A DNA stretch of 64,000 bases from Achromobacter xylosoxidans A8 (GTDB taxonomy: Bacteria > Pseudomonadota > Gammaproteobacteria > Burkholderiales > Burkholderiaceae_B): contig NC_014640.1 of the NCBI RefSeq assembly GCF_000165835.1, forward strand, positions 2,914,001-2,978,000. The letters are read 5' to 3'. How positions within the stretch are numbered: the first letter of the stretch is position 1; the number at the start of each line of letters is the position of its first letter. Shown piece by piece: positions 37,490 through 47,948 of the stretch. Under the pieces are notes generated by a model, which saw only the letters and a list, made by a program, of their open reading frames with translations, had not been told where the DNA came from and did no database searches. A program made the position numbers and the translations under genes.

Positions 37490-38178
37490 TGTCCATGTCT
37501 GTCCTGCGCCTGGTATCGAGTGCGGCACTGGCTATGCTGGTGGCCGGTTGCGCCATGATCCCGCCCGAGCCTATCGTGACCGGGCCGACCACGGCCGCGC
37601 CGCCGCCGCCGGCCGCGCCGATGGCGCAGCCCACGGGCTCGATCTACCAGCCGACCACCTACGGCAACTATCCCTTGTTCGAGGACCGTCGGCCGCGCAA
37701 CGTGGGGGACATCGTCACCATCGTCCTGAACGAGAAGACCAACGCCTCCAAGAACGTCGCCACCAATACCAACCGCAGCGGCAGTGCCAGCCTGGGCATC
37801 GCCGCAGCGCCGTCCTTCATGGACAGCTGGGCCAACGCCAACCTGAACACCGACGCCAAGGGCGGCAACGTGTCGCAGGGCAAGGGCGACAGCACCGCGA
37901 ACAATGCCTTCACCGGCACCATCACCACCACGGTGGTGGGGGTGATGTCCAACGGCAACCTGCAGGTCGCGGGTGAAAAGCAGATCGCCATCAACCGGGG
38001 CAGCGAATTCGTGCGCTTCTCGGGGGTGGTCGACCCGCGCTCCATCACCGGCACCAACACCGTGTCGTCCACCCAGGTGGCCGACGCTCGCATCGAGTAC
38101 CGCAGCAAGGGCGTCATGGACGAAGTCCAGACCATGGGCTGGCTGCAACGCTTCTTCCTGATCGCTTCGCCGTTCTGA
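37489..38178 (+). CDS. flgH: Flagellar L-ring lipoprotein FlgH
   Basis: Outer-membrane L-ring subunit. 229 residues with a lipoprotein signal peptide (LAMLVAGC lipobox, Cys about 21). After a Pro/Ala linker come [40 protein letters not shown] and [20 protein letters not shown], all FlgH signatures. Start taken as ATG 37489, overlapping the flgG stop; ATG 37495 is also possible. Confidence 0.96.
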   Translation: MSMSVLRLVSSAALAMLVAGCAMIPPEPIVTGPTTAAPPPPAAPMAQPTGSIYQPTTYGNYPLFEDRRPRNVGDIVTIVLNEKTNASKNVATNTNRSGSASLGIAAAPSFMDSWANANLNTDAKGGNVSQGKGDSTANNAFTGTITTTVVGVMSNGNLQVAGEKQIAINRGSEFVRFSGVVDPRSITGTNTVSSTQVADARIEYRSKGVMDEVQTMGWLQRFFLIASPF

Positions 38179-38180
38179 AC

Positions 38181-39317
38181 ATGAAACAACCGAATCCGAT
38201 ATCCGCCTTGTTGTCCTTGTTGGCGCGCGTCTGCGTTTCGGTCGGGCTGGTGGCCGGCGCAGGCGCGGCTCATGCCGAGCGGCTCAAGGACCTGGCTTCG
38301 ATCCAGGGCGTGCGGGGCAACCAGCTGATCGGCTATGGCCTGGTGGTGGGCCTGGATGGCAGCGGCGACCAGGTGCGCCAGACGCCATTTACCCAGCAAA
38401 GCCTGACCAATATGCTGTCCCAGCTAGGCATTACGGTACCCGCCGGCAGCAATATGCAGCTCAAGAACGTGGCGGCCGTCATGGTCACGACCACCTTGCC
38501 CGCATTCGCCCGGCCGGGCCAGACCCTGGACGTGGTGGTTTCGTCCATGGGTAACGCCAAGAGCCTGCGCGGCGGCACCTTGCTGATGACCCCGCTCAAG
38601 GGCGCCGACAGCCAGGTCTACGCCATCGCCCAGGGCAACATCCTGGTGGGTGGCGCGGGCGCTTCCGCCGGCGGTTCGAGCGTGCAGATCAACCAGTTGA
38701 ACGGCGGCCGCATCAGCGCGGGCGCCATCGTCGAGCGGGGCGTGCCCACCACGTTTTCGCGTGACGGCTACATTCATGTGGAATTGAACAATACCGATTT
38801 CGGTACGGCGCAGAATGTGGCCATGGCGCTGAACCGCAAGTTCGGAGCAGGCACCGCCACCGCGCTGGATGGCCGTGTCGTGCAGGTGCGCACGCCCATG
38901 GAGCAGGCCTCCCAGGCGCGGTTCCTGTCGCAGGTGGAAGACCTGCAGGTGGCGCGCGCGCCCACGGTGGCCAAGGTCATCATCAATGCCCGCACGGGTT
39001 CGGTCGTCATGAACCGCACCGTCATGATCGAAGAAGCCGCCGTCGCGCACGGCAACCTGTCGGTCATCATCAACCGTCAAAACCAGGTGTCGCAGCCCGA
39101 CACGCCGTTCACGGAAGGGCAGACGGTAGTGGTGCCCAATACCCAGATCGAAGTGCGGCAGGAAAACGGTTCGCTGCAACGGGTGAGCACCAGCGCCAAT
39201 CTGGCGGATGTGGTCAAGGGTCTGAACGCCCTGGGCGCCACGCCCCAGGACCTGTTGGCGATCCTGCAGGCCATGAAGACCGCGGGCGCCTTGCGCGCCG
39301 AACTGGAAATCATCTGA
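38181..39317 (+). CDS. flgI: Flagellar P-ring protein FlgI
   Basis: Periplasmic P-ring subunit. 378 residues with a Sec signal peptide ending about [28 protein letters not shown] then [22 protein letters not shown] and [20 protein letters not shown] are FlgI hallmarks. Two bases after the flgH stop; flgJ follows after 5 bases. FlgA encoded nearby is its chaperone. Confidence 0.97.
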   Translation: MKQPNPISALLSLLARVCVSVGLVAGAGAAHAERLKDLASIQGVRGNQLIGYGLVVGLDGSGDQVRQTPFTQQSLTNMLSQLGITVPAGSNMQLKNVAAVMVTTTLPAFARPGQTLDVVVSSMGNAKSLRGGTLLMTPLKGADSQVYAIAQGNILVGGAGASAGGSSVQINQLNGGRISAGAIVERGVPTTFSRDGYIHVELNNTDFGTAQNVAMALNRKFGAGTATALDGRVVQVRTPMEQASQARFLSQVEDLQVARAPTVAKVIINARTGSVVMNRTVMIEEAAVAHGNLSVIINRQNQVSQPDTPFTEGQTVVVPNTQIEVRQENGSLQRVSTSANLADVVKGLNALGATPQDLLAILQAMKTAGALRAELEII

Positions 39318-39322
39318 CGGCC

Positions 39323-40300
39323 ATGGCGTACACCAACGATGCGGCGCGCGGCGCCAGCCGGCAGGATTCGGTCTTTGACATGGGCCGTTTGTCGGATTTG
39401 AAGCGCGACGTCAAGAAGGACCCGGAAGGGACCGAACAGCAGAAGCAGGTGGCCAAGCAGTTCGAGGCCCTGTTCCTGCAGATGATGGTCAAGCGCATGC
39501 GCGAAGCCACCCCCAAGGAGGGGCTGTTCGATTCGCAGCAGACCCAGATGCTGCAGTCCATGGCGGACGAGCAGTTGGCTTTGCACCTGGCGTCGCCCGG
39601 TATCGGCCTGTCCGGCGCCATTCTGGCGCAGATGCAGCAAGGCAAGCCCGGCGAGCTGGGCGCGGATGCGGTCAAGCGCCTGGGAGAGGGCGCGGACCCC
39701 GATTTCCGGTCCGCGGGTTCGCGCGAAGTTTCGGCATTGCTGAACGTGATGCGCAACAACAGTGCCCAGAACCGGGCGTTGGCCGCGGCGGAAGGTGCGC
39801 CAGACCATGTGGTCGCCTTCGTTTCCAAGATGTCGCGCGCGGCCAATCTCGCTTCCCAGCAAAGCGGCGTGCCCGCGCGTCTCATCATGGGCCAGGCGGC
39901 GCTGGAGTCGGGCTGGGGCAAGCGCGAGATCAAGCACCAGGACGGCAGCACCAGCTACAACCTGTTCGGCATTAAGGCGGGATCCAGCTGGAAGGGCCAG
40001 GTCGTCAATGTGCTCACCACCGAATACGAAGACGGTGTGGCGAAAAAGGTGACGCAGCCCTTCCGTGCCTACGCTTCCTACGAGGAATCGTTCGCGGATT
40101 ATGCCCGCCTGATCGGTAACAGCCCGCGCTACGAGGCCGTCACGCAGGCGCGCAACGAGATCGAGGCGGCGCGCAAGATCCAGGCCGCCGGCTACGCGAC
40201 GGATCCGCAGTATGCGCAAAAGCTGATCGGCGTCATGGGCCAGCTACGTGGCGCGGCATCCAAGGTGGAAATTTCTCGCCAGATGTTGGAAGGACTCTAA
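39323..40300 (+). CDS. flgJ: Flagellar rod-cap muramidase FlgJ
   Basis: Two-domain protein: N-terminal rod-capping domain (about 20-110; VAKQFEALFLQMMVKRMREA) and C-terminal peptidoglycan hydrolase of glucosaminidase type (about 165-320; ARLIMGQAALESGWGKRE with the catalytic Glu, SYNLFGIKAGSSW, FRAYASYEESFADYARLI). 325 residues, like E. coli (313). The stop codon is inside the -35 element of the flgK promoter. Confidence 0.96.
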   Translation: MAYTNDAARGASRQDSVFDMGRLSDLKRDVKKDPEGTEQQKQVAKQFEALFLQMMVKRMREATPKEGLFDSQQTQMLQSMADEQLALHLASPGIGLSGAILAQMQQGKPGELGADAVKRLGEGADPDFRSAGSREVSALLNVMRNNSAQNRALAAAEGAPDHVVAFVSKMSRAANLASQQSGVPARLIMGQAALESGWGKREIKHQDGSTSYNLFGIKAGSSWKGQVVNVLTTEYEDGVAKKVTQPFRAYASYEESFADYARLIGNSPRYEAVTQARNEIEAARKIQAAGYATDPQYAQKLIGVMGQLRGAASKVEISRQMLEGL

Positions 40301-40324
40301 ATTCGGATCATCTCCTGCCGTTAA
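40298..40324 (+). promoter_or_regulatory. Sigma-28 promoter of flgKL
   Basis: TAAA-N15-GCCGTTAA; the TAAA includes the flgJ stop codon (TAA at 40298-40300). It is 46 bases before the flgK start. flgK and flgL are therefore probably made both by read-through from the early flgB operon and late from this site. Confidence 0.85.
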
Positions 40325-40370
40325 TTGGATATCCAGGTATATCAGCGGTTAAATACGGGGCATTGTCAGC

Positions 40371-42038
40371 ATGAATATGTATAAATTGGCGCTGGGCGGG
40401 CTGAACGCCGCTCAGGCAGGGCTGGCCACCACCAGCCACAATATCAACAATGCCACCACGGTCGGTTACAACCGCCAGCGCGTCATGGTTTCGACCGCCG
40501 GCGCCCAGGCCACCAGCAACGGCTACATTGGCCGTGGGGTCCAGGTCGACACGGTCGAGCGCAGCTACGACAGCTTCCTGTACAAGCAACTGGTAGGCGC
40601 GCAGGGCAGCGGCGCCCAGCTCCAGACGCAATACAACCAGGTTTCAGCGATCAACAACCTGTTTGCGGACCGCACCGTCGGCATCGCGCCGGGCTTGACC
40701 AATTTCTTCACCAGCATGAACGCGGTGGCCAGCAAGCCGGCCGACCCCGCTGCGCGTCAGGATTTGCTGGGCAAGGCCAACAGCTTGGCCACCCAGATCC
40801 GTTCGGCCTACACCGAAATGCAGAATCAGCGCATCGGCCTGAATACGCAGATCACCACGACCGTCGAGCAGGTCAACAGCTATCTGACGCGTATCGACGA
40901 CCTGAACCAGCAGATCTCGCTGGCTACGGGCAAGGCGGGCGGCAGTCCTCCGAACGATCTCCTGGATCAGCGTGACCAGGCGGTCATGGAACTGAATCAG
41001 CTGGTGGGCGTCACCACCTACGAGCAAGGCGACAAGATCAACATCACGCTGGCCAGTGGCGGGCAAGCCCTGCTGTCGGGCAACACCATCTATCCGCTGC
41101 AAGCGGTAGCTTCGTCCAAGGACGTGGGGCGCACCACCATTGCTTATACGCTGCCAGCCGGCGCGGGCAAGACGGTCGCCGTGGAACTGAACGATACGGA
41201 AGTGACCGGCGGTTCGCTGGGCGGTTTGCTGCAGTTCCGCGCAACGTCGCTGGATGTCATGCAAAGCCAGTTGGGCCAGATGGCCGTCGGCCTGGCGCTG
41301 TCCTTCAATGCGCAGCACAAGCAGGGCCTGGACCAGAACGGTAATCCTGGCACGGACTTCTTCGGTATCGGTTCGCCGCAGGGCGTGCCCAATGCGCAGA
41401 ACAAGAGCAACGCGTCGATTTCCGGCCAGTTCACGAACCTGAACAACATCAACGCCAAGGAATACGAGATTTCCTTCGACGGCACGAACTACCGGGTGCT
41501 GCGCATGCCGGAAGGCTCGCAGGTCTACAACGGCCCGGCGACCGGCACGCCCGGCACGCTGAATCTCGACAGTGAGATGGGCGTTACCCTGACCATCAGC
41601 GAGCCGCCCCAGGCTGGCGACAAATGGTCACTGGCTCCTACGCGTGACGCCGCGCGCGACCTCACCGTGCTGATCAGCGATCCCTATAAGATCGCCGCGG
41701 CTGACGCAGAGGGCGGTGACGCCAACGGCAAGAACGCGCTGAAGCTGGCGCAACTGCAGAACAGCAAGGTGCTGGGTAACGGCACGATGAGCGTGAACGA
41801 CATGTTCGGCCAGGTCGTGAATACCGTCGGGGTCCAGACCGCTCAGCTCAAGTCCGCGGCGACCGCGCAGGCCAACCTGATCACGCAGAAGGCTGCGGCG
41901 CAGCAGGCGGTTTCGGGCGTCAACCTGAACGAAGAATACGTCAGCCTGTCGCTATACCAGGAACAGTATCAAGCCAGCGCCCGCATCATCGATGTGGCTA
42001 GCACCATGTTCGACACGCTGCTGGGTCTGCGCGGCTGA
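40371..42038 (+). CDS. flgK: Hook-filament junction protein FlgK (HAP1)
   Basis: First junction protein between hook and filament. 555 residues (E. coli 547). N-terminal YKLALGGLNAAQAGLATTSH then NINNATTVGYNRQRV, C-terminal GVNLNEEYVSLSLYQEQYQA then SARIIDVASTMFDTLLGLRG are diagnostic. Second possible start ATG two codons in. Chaperoned by FlgN. Followed after 47 bases by flgL. Confidence 0.97.
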   Translation: MNMYKLALGGLNAAQAGLATTSHNINNATTVGYNRQRVMVSTAGAQATSNGYIGRGVQVDTVERSYDSFLYKQLVGAQGSGAQLQTQYNQVSAINNLFADRTVGIAPGLTNFFTSMNAVASKPADPAARQDLLGKANSLATQIRSAYTEMQNQRIGLNTQITTTVEQVNSYLTRIDDLNQQISLATGKAGGSPPNDLLDQRDQAVMELNQLVGVTTYEQGDKINITLASGGQALLSGNTIYPLQAVASSKDVGRTTIAYTLPAGAGKTVAVELNDTEVTGGSLGGLLQFRATSLDVMQSQLGQMAVGLALSFNAQHKQGLDQNGNPGTDFFGIGSPQGVPNAQNKSNASISGQFTNLNNINAKEYEISFDGTNYRVLRMPEGSQVYNGPATGTPGTLNLDSEMGVTLTISEPPQAGDKWSLAPTRDAARDLTVLISDPYKIAAADAEGGDANGKNALKLAQLQNSKVLGNGTMSVNDMFGQVVNTVGVQTAQLKSAATAQANLITQKAAAQQAVSGVNLNEEYVSLSLYQEQYQASARIIDVASTMFDTLLGLRG

Positions 42039-42085
42039 TCGGATCGTTGAATCGTGACCAATAAAGAAAATTTCGGAGCTTCACC

Positions 42086-43333
42086 ATGCGCCTGAGCACC
42101 TCGATGATGTATTCGAACGGCCTGAAAGGCGTTCTCTCTCAGGAATCCGACATGAACCGCCTGGTCGAGCAGGTCGGCAGCGGACGCAAGAACCTGACGC
42201 CGGCGGACGATCCCCTGGCCGCCGCGCTGGCCATCAGCGTGGCGCAGACGCAAAGCATGAACAACACGTACGGCATGAACCGCCAGACCGCCAGCACGAA
42301 TCTCGGCCAGGAAAGCAACACGCTGACAGCCGTGACTAATGCCTTGCAGGAGGCGCGGACGCGCATCATCCAGGCGGGCGGCGTGCTTTCGGACAGCGAC
42401 CGTCAGACCTTGTCCACCGCGCTCAAAAGTACCCGCGAGGCCTTGCTGGGCTTGGCGAACACGACGGACGGAAACGGCCAGTATCTGTTCTCGGGTAATG
42501 ATGGCAGCGTTATTCCGTACTCCAAGGACGCCGCGGGCAAGATCGCTTATAGCAATTCGGTCGGTGAACGCACCATTCAAGTCGATCAAAGCCGTCAACT
42601 GTCCTCCAGCGATCTGGGTAAGGACATTTTTGGCCGCGCCAATCCGGGTTCGCAGGCCTTTGTGGCTTCTGCAGCCAATTCCAATACTGGCACCGCCGAG
42701 TTTGGCTCGCCATCCGTGACGCCGGGTTCGGCCAACACGGGCATGAAGTTCGCGGTGCAGTTTGAAACCGACGCGGCGACCGGAGCGATAGGCTATCGGG
42801 TCACGACGACGAATCCCGACGGTACCAGCGCGACTGTGCCTGCTGTGGGATCTCCTGCGACGGCTTACACCGATGGCGCCGCGATAAATCTGGGCAGCGG
42901 CGTTTCCGTATCGATAAAGGGTGCCCCGCAGGCTGGTGACGTGATCAAGGTCGATAGCGTCCAATCTTCCAATATGGACGTGTTTGCCACCCTGGACGAC
43001 GTCATCGCAGCCCTGGACGCGCCTAGTGCTGGCGACCCTGTGGCGACTGCCAAGCTGAACAATGCTTTGGCAACAGCCAACAAGAAGCTGGCGAATACCT
43101 ATGACAACGTTCTGACGGTGCAGGCTTCGGTCGGGGCCCGGATGAATGAACTTGATGCGCTGAGCGCCACGGGCACGCAGAAGGGCCTGTCTTACTCCAA
43201 GTCCCTGTCGGATCTTGAAGAGCTGGACTATTACCAAGGCGCCAGCCAGCTCGCGTTGCGCCAAGTCGCGCTGCAAGCGGCGTCGGCGGCATTCATGACC
43301 ATCCAGGGATCGAGTCTGTTCAGCCGCAAGTAG
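42086..43333 (+). CDS. flgL: Hook-filament junction protein FlgL (HAP3)
   Basis: Second junction protein, flagellin-like. 415 residues, about 100 more than E. coli, with the excess in a central Ala/Gly/Thr-rich region (about 190-300) of lower GC. N-terminal RLSTSMMYSNGLKGVLSQES then GSGRKNLTPADDPLAAALAI; C-terminal SDLEELDYYQGASQLALRQV then ALQAASAAFMTIQGSSLFSR. No clear terminator follows; the next gene is a receptor on the same strand. Confidence 0.95.
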   Translation: MRLSTSMMYSNGLKGVLSQESDMNRLVEQVGSGRKNLTPADDPLAAALAISVAQTQSMNNTYGMNRQTASTNLGQESNTLTAVTNALQEARTRIIQAGGVLSDSDRQTLSTALKSTREALLGLANTTDGNGQYLFSGNDGSVIPYSKDAAGKIAYSNSVGERTIQVDQSRQLSSSDLGKDIFGRANPGSQAFVASAANSNTGTAEFGSPSVTPGSANTGMKFAVQFETDAATGAIGYRVTTTNPDGTSATVPAVGSPATAYTDGAAINLGSGVSVSIKGAPQAGDVIKVDSVQSSNMDVFATLDDVIAALDAPSAGDPVATAKLNNALATANKKLANTYDNVLTVQASVGARMNELDALSATGTQKGLSYSKSLSDLEELDYYQGASQLALRQVALQAASAAFMTIQGSSLFSRK

Positions 43334-43474
43334 TAATGCGGTAGGTCAAAAAACGCGCCATCGAGTGCGTAGAGTTGCGCCTTTGCGGACGCTACTGGCC
43401 AGGGGCCGGGGCGTCCGTGTGTGCGTGCAGTGTAGGAAATACTCGTTTCACATTGCTTAACGTTCGGATATTCC

Positions 43475-45352
43475 ATGCTTGTCAACTTGAAAGTCCGCAC
43501 CTGTCTCGTTCTGGTGTTGCTGCTCTTCACGGGCGCCATGTTCATATCCAATGGCGTCGCCTGGATGGGGCTGAACTCGAGCAATGAGAAGCTGGAGCGG
43601 GTCAATGACGCCTACTCCACGCAGGCGGCGCAATTGAACCGCTCCTATATCCTGTTCTTGCGCGGCCGTTTGCTGCTGGCGACATCGCTGATGGATCTGC
43701 AGCAGGGCAAGACCGAACAGGCGAACGCTCAGGTCAAGCGCGCCGAAGGCTTGATGCAGGATGGCGTCAAGGCGCTGGACGCATACCGCAAGGCGCCGCG
43801 CCTGGAAGGCTCGGAGGCTGTAAATCAAAAGCTGGAGAGCGCCTACAGGCAATTCGACGGCGTGGTCAAGCGTCAGGTGACTGCGCTGTCGACCATGGCC
43901 GTGCAGGACTACCTGGACTTGAACGACGCCGGCAGCGCTGCGAATACGGCATTGAGAGAGGCAGTGGGAGAGGTGTTGGCGCATATCGACTCCAGCACCG
44001 ATGAGCTGGTCTCGCAGGCCGAAACGGCCCATGGCGTTTCGCGTACGGTCACGATCGTGATGCTGGCGATTTCCTTGGCCCTGGCATTGGGATGCTGGCT
44101 GTTCATCAGCCGGACCGTGCTGCGGCCGCTGCGTGAAGCGGGCGATCATTTCGAGAAGATCTCGGGCGGCGATTTCACCGGCCGCATCGACGTACGCAGC
44201 ACCAATGAGATCGGCCAGTTGTTCGGCGCGATCAAGCGCATGCAGGAAAGCCTGACCCGCACGGTGGCGCTGGTTCGCCGGGGCGTGGACGAAATCAACG
44301 TGGGTTCGCGCGAGATATCGGCCGGCAATACGGACCTATCCAGTCGCACCGAGCAGCAGGCGGCCTCGTTGGAAGAGACTGCGGCCTCGATGGAACAACT
44401 GGCCTCGACCGTGAAGCAGAACGCCGACAACGCGCGCCAGGCCAATCAGCTGGCGGCCAGCGCCTCGGACGTGGCCGAGCGTGGCGGTTCGGCAGTGTCG
44501 GAAGTGGTCAGCACGATGCAAGGCATTTCGGCCAGCTCGCGCAAGATTTCCGAAATCGTGTCGGTGATCGACGGCATCGCCTTCCAGACCAACATCCTGG
44601 CGCTGAACGCCGCGGTGGAAGCGGCGCGCGCAGGCGAGCAGGGCAAGGGCTTTGCGGTGGTGGCGGGCGAAGTGCGTTCGCTGGCGCAGCGCAGCGCCCA
44701 GGCGGCCAAGGAAATCAAGGGCCTGATCGAGGATTCGGTGACCAAGGTCGGTGCGGGTTCGCAGCAGGTGGAACGCGCCGGCGCGACGATGCAGGAGATC
44801 GTGGCCTCGGTGAAGCGGGTGACGGACATCATGGGCGAGATCTCGGCGGCGTCCGAAGAGCAATCCAGCGGCATCGACCAGGTGAACCGCGCGGTGTCGC
44901 AGATGGACGAGGTGACGCAGCAGAACGCGGCGCTGGTGGAAGAGGCGGCCGCAGCCGCGGGTTCGCTGCAGGAGCAAGCGCAACGCCTGGCCGAAGCGGT
45001 GGCCGTGTTCAAGATCAACGCGGGTGAAGTCATCGAAGCCCCCGCGCAGCAATTGGCATCGCAACGCAGTGCGCCGCGCATGCCGGCTCCGCAGGCGGCA
45101 GCGGCAGGCAAGGCGTCCGCCGAGCCAGCCAAGACAGATGCGCCGCCGGCGGAATCTGCTCCGAAGGCCGCGCCCGCGCCACGGTTGACGCAAGTCGCCC
45201 GGCCCAAGCCGGCACCGGAAGCCGCCACCACCGTTCGTCCGCTACGCCGGCCGACCATGCGCCCGGCGAGCGCCAAGGATGCCGCAGCTGCGGCGCCAGC
45301 GGCCAGCCGACGGCCGACGCCTTCGTCGGACGACGATTGGGAGTCTTTCTGA
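43475..45352 (+). CDS. Methyl-accepting chemotaxis protein, receptor A, with CheR-docking tail
   Basis: 625-residue transmembrane chemoreceptor. TM1 about 8-30, periplasmic helical domain about 31-190, TM2 about 191-212 ([20 protein letters not shown]), HAMP, signalling module, then a Pro/Ala/Arg-rich flexible tail of about 100 residues that ends in DDDWESF. W-x-x-F-type C-terminal pentapeptides (NWETF in E. coli Tar) dock CheR. The signalling module DNA nearly equals that of receptors 1, B and C, while the ligand-binding domain is different. Ligand unknown. Confidence 0.95.
   Translation: MLVNLKVRTCLVLVLLLFTGAMFISNGVAWMGLNSSNEKLERVNDAYSTQAAQLNRSYILFLRGRLLLATSLMDLQQGKTEQANAQVKRAEGLMQDGVKALDAYRKAPRLEGSEAVNQKLESAYRQFDGVVKRQVTALSTMAVQDYLDLNDAGSAANTALREAVGEVLAHIDSSTDELVSQAETAHGVSRTVTIVMLAISLALALGCWLFISRTVLRPLREAGDHFEKISGGDFTGRIDVRSTNEIGQLFGAIKRMQESLTRTVALVRRGVDEINVGSREISAGNTDLSSRTEQQAASLEETAASMEQLASTVKQNADNARQANQLAASASDVAERGGSAVSEVVSTMQGISASSRKISEIVSVIDGIAFQTNILALNAAVEAARAGEQGKGFAVVAGEVRSLAQRSAQAAKEIKGLIEDSVTKVGAGSQQVERAGATMQEIVASVKRVTDIMGEISAASEEQSSGIDQVNRAVSQMDEVTQQNAALVEEAAAAAGSLQEQAQRLAEAVAVFKINAGEVIEAPAQQLASQRSAPRMPAPQAAAAGKASAEPAKTDAPPAESAPKAAPAPRLTQVARPKPAPEAATTVRPLRRPTMRPASAKDAAAAAPAASRRPTPSSDDDWESF
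44234..45037 (+). repeat. 804-bp receptor signalling-module repeat, copy 2
   Basis: Collinear with the copy at 18884-19687, 25,350 bp away in the same orientation. Long runs of DNA identity including synonymous sites. Confidence 0.9.
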
Positions 45353-45452
45353 CGGAGGGATCCGTCAGCGCAGCACATGCAGTAAAGCTACCCCCCCTAT
45401 TTACGGCCTGGCGGCAAGAATGCCGCCGGGACGACTACCGGAATATACGGAA

Positions 45453-47312
45453 ATGTTTAGCAATCTGAAGGTGCGCACGGGCTTGATGCTTGCCCAGTTG
45501 GCCGTCGCTTTGGCCGCGCTGGTGTCCATCGTCCTGGGCTGGAACAGCATGCGAGCCAACTCCGAGGCGATCAACGCCTTGGACAGTTTGAGCGTTCAGC
45601 AGGCCAATCTGATCAAGGACGCATACACGCAGATGCTGCGCGCCACGATACGCGCCGACATTGCCGCTGCGCAGCGGGCCACGGGCGACGCCAGCGGCGC
45701 CAGCGAGAACACGCGCACGGTGCAGCAATTGGTTGCGGATGCCAAGAAGAAGATGGAGACCTTCAAGACCATTCCAAAGACCACGGCAGTCGGCAAGAGC
45801 GCCGAAGGCGACCTCATTTCGTCGTTCAACGGCTTTGCCGACGCGCTGCAAGCCATGATGTCGGCCTTGGACAAGGGCGATTCGGCGGCCTACCTGGATC
45901 TGAAGAACACCCGGGCGGGCGCCGCGAGCGGGGCGTTTTCGAAGCAATTGACCGAATTCGCCAAGGACATTACCTCTTATAGCGAAGAGATGGTGTCGTC
46001 GTCGCGCTCGCAGGCGGCGACGATGGCCATTGTGTACGTTGTGCTGGCCGTGCTGATCGTAGCCGTATGGCTGGGCGCTTTCCTGTTCATGAACCGCGTG
46101 GTCCTGCGCCCCTTGCGCGCCGTCAGCGACAGTTTCGACAAGATCGCCGGCGGTGACCTGACCGTCCGCGTGGATGTGGCCTCGACCAACGAGATAGGCA
46201 CGCTGATGGCGGCGGTCAAGCGCATGCAGGAAAGCCTGACGCGCACCGTGGCGTCGGTGCGCCGCGGGGTGGACGAGATCAACGTGGGCTCGCGCGAGAT
46301 TTCCGCAGGCAATACGGATCTGTCCAGCCGTACGGAAGAACAGGCGGCTTCGCTGGAGCAAACCGCGGCATCGATGGAGCAACTGGCTTCGACCGTGAAG
46401 CAGAACGCGGACAATGCGCGCCAGGCTAACCAATTGGCGGCCAGCGCCTCCGACGTGGCCGAGCGCGGCGGTTCGGCGGTGTCGGAAGTGGTCAACACCA
46501 TGCAGGAAATTTCGGCCAGCTCGCGCAAGATTTCCGAGATCGTGTCGGTGATCGACGGCATCGCCTTCCAGACCAACATCCTGGCGCTGAACGCCGCGGT
46601 GGAAGCAGCACGCGCAGGCGAGCAGGGCAAGGGCTTTGCGGTGGTGGCGGGCGAAGTCCGTTCGCTGGCGCAGCGCAGCGCCCAGGCGGCCAAGGAGATC
46701 AAGGGCCTGATCGAGGATTCGGTGACCAAGGTCGGCGCGGGTTCGCAGCAGGTGGAACGCGCTGGCGCGACGATGCAGGAGATCGTGGCCTCGGTGAAGC
46801 GGGTGACCGACATCATGGGCGAGATCTCGGCGGCGTCGGAAGAGCAATCCAGCGGCATCGACCAGGTGAACCGCGCGGTGTCGCAGATGGACGAGGTGAC
46901 GCAGCAGAACGCGGCGCTGGTGGAAGAGGCGGCCGCAGCCGCGGGATCGCTGCAGGAGCAGGCGGAGCGCCTGGCCGAAGCGGTGGCCGTGTTCAAGATC
47001 AACGCGGGCGAAGTGATCGAAGTCCCGGCGCACCAGTTGGCCGGCCAGCGCCGCGCGCCGCGCATGCCTGCTCCGGTCGCTCCCGCGGCTTCCGCCGCGC
47101 AGGCGGAATCGCCCGTCCCGGCAGCCAAGGCAGTTCCGGCCGCACGTTTGACGCATTCCGCGCGCGCCAAGCCGGCCGCGGCCGAAGGGGCGACGGCGGC
47201 CCGGCCGCTACGCCGTCCCGCAGTGCGTCCGGCAGCCGCATCCGAGGTGAAGCCCGCGCCGGCGCCGAGCCGCCGGGCTGCGCCAGCGGATGACGATTGG
47301 GAATCTTTCTGA
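45453..47312 (+). CDS. Methyl-accepting chemotaxis protein, receptor B, with CheR-docking tail
   Basis: 619 residues from ATG 45453 ([20 protein letters not shown]); the frame is open further left but overlaps receptor A and has no ribosome site. TM1 about 8-30, helical periplasmic domain to about 188, TM2 about 190-212 ([20 protein letters not shown]), [24 protein letters not shown], signalling module, then a Pro/Ala/Arg tail ending DDDWESF as in receptor A. The tails of A and B are related (RPLRRP..RP), so these two are probably recent paralogues. Slight differences at [11 protein letters not shown] in the module. Confidence 0.95.
   Translation: MFSNLKVRTGLMLAQLAVALAALVSIVLGWNSMRANSEAINALDSLSVQQANLIKDAYTQMLRATIRADIAAAQRATGDASGASENTRTVQQLVADAKKKMETFKTIPKTTAVGKSAEGDLISSFNGFADALQAMMSALDKGDSAAYLDLKNTRAGAASGAFSKQLTEFAKDITSYSEEMVSSSRSQAATMAIVYVVLAVLIVAVWLGAFLFMNRVVLRPLRAVSDSFDKIAGGDLTVRVDVASTNEIGTLMAAVKRMQESLTRTVASVRRGVDEINVGSREISAGNTDLSSRTEEQAASLEQTAASMEQLASTVKQNADNARQANQLAASASDVAERGGSAVSEVVNTMQEISASSRKISEIVSVIDGIAFQTNILALNAAVEAARAGEQGKGFAVVAGEVRSLAQRSAQAAKEIKGLIEDSVTKVGAGSQQVERAGATMQEIVASVKRVTDIMGEISAASEEQSSGIDQVNRAVSQMDEVTQQNAALVEEAAAAAGSLQEQAERLAEAVAVFKINAGEVIEVPAHQLAGQRRAPRMPAPVAPAASAAQAESPVPAAKAVPAARLTHSARAKPAAAEGATAARPLRRPAVRPAAASEVKPAPAPSRRAAPADDDWESF
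46218..47021 (+). repeat. 804-bp receptor signalling-module repeat, copy 3
   Basis: Third collinear copy, 1,984 bp after copy 2 and 2,604 bp before copy 4, all direct. Confidence 0.9.
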
Positions 47313-47341
47313 CACCGGCCTGGCCGGTAAATGGGTAGGGT

Positions 47342-47809
47342 ATGCGAGGCTATATACATCTTTTGGCGGCGGCCGCGATAGCGGTGTTTCTGGCCGGCTG
47401 CGCGGCGACGGGGCATAACTTCGACCCGGGCAAGCTGTCGATGCTGACGCCGGGGCAGACGACGCTGGAAGAGGCTTCGCGCACGCTCACCGCCCCGCCC
47501 GACAAGCTCTATAAGCAGACCGACGGCACGCTGCTCGCGCTCTGGGCCTTCAAAATCACCTTCGTCGCGGACGGCTTGTACAGCCGCAAGGAAGCGCTGT
47601 TGCAGTTCGGCCCGGACGGCCGGCTGCTGCGCCTCGTCGACAGTACCAATATCTTGCTGGAACCTTGGGAACGCCAGAAGCTGCTGGGACCCGCGCCTAT
47701 GCCTGACCTGCGTCAGGACATGGCGCCATCCCCCGTGGCGCCCGAGGTGCAGACCATCTACATCCCGGGTCCGGGTGAACCGACCGGGTTGCAGCCTCAG
47801 GGCAAATAG
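47342..47809 (+). CDS. Small lipoprotein, BamE/SmpA-like
   Basis: 155 residues with a lipoprotein signal peptide (AAIAVFLAGC lipobox, Cys about 20). LSMLTPGQTTLEEASRTLTA at about 32-51 is the pattern of the SmpA/OmlA (BamE-like) fold, in which a small beta-sheet follows two helices. A Pro-rich tail ends the protein. Likely outer-membrane anchored. It sits between receptor genes B and C without obvious link to chemotaxis; whether it has a motility role cannot be told. Similar lone BamE-like lipoproteins are common. Confidence 0.75.
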   Translation: MRGYIHLLAAAAIAVFLAGCAATGHNFDPGKLSMLTPGQTTLEEASRTLTAPPDKLYKQTDGTLLALWAFKITFVADGLYSRKEALLQFGPDGRLLRLVDSTNILLEPWERQKLLGPAPMPDLRQDMAPSPVAPEVQTIYIPGPGEPTGLQPQGK

Positions 47810-47831
47810 CGCCCTGTAGTCCAGCGGGGAG

Positions 47832-47892
47832 CATCGCGGCGCGCGCCGCGATGTACGTCGCCCGAAGTGCATGCCTCGTGTAACAAGGCATG
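47832..47892 (+). terminator. Two adjacent hairpins after the lipoprotein gene
   Basis: A perfect 22-base palindrome (CATCGCGGCGC and its complement, 47832-47853) and a second stem CATGCCT-N9-AGGCATG (47870-47892). Neither has a strong T-run, though TGGTTTTTC lies further on at about 47900. Probably ends the receptor B-lipoprotein transcript. Confidence 0.5.
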
Positions 47893-47948
47893 TCGATCGG
47901 GTGGTTTTTCATTTGGTCAGAGTAGTTCCTGAGGGATGGGGAAATAAT

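Noticed and set aside
43334-43474. Possible sigma-28 promoter in front of receptor A
   Set aside because: The best alignment (TCAA-N15-GTGCGTAG) has too many mismatches in the -10 to support.
47832-47892. Paired hairpins considered as a mobile repeat (REP/BIME-like)
   Set aside because: The two stems differ from each other and I saw no further copies in the window; post-gene terminator role is simpler.
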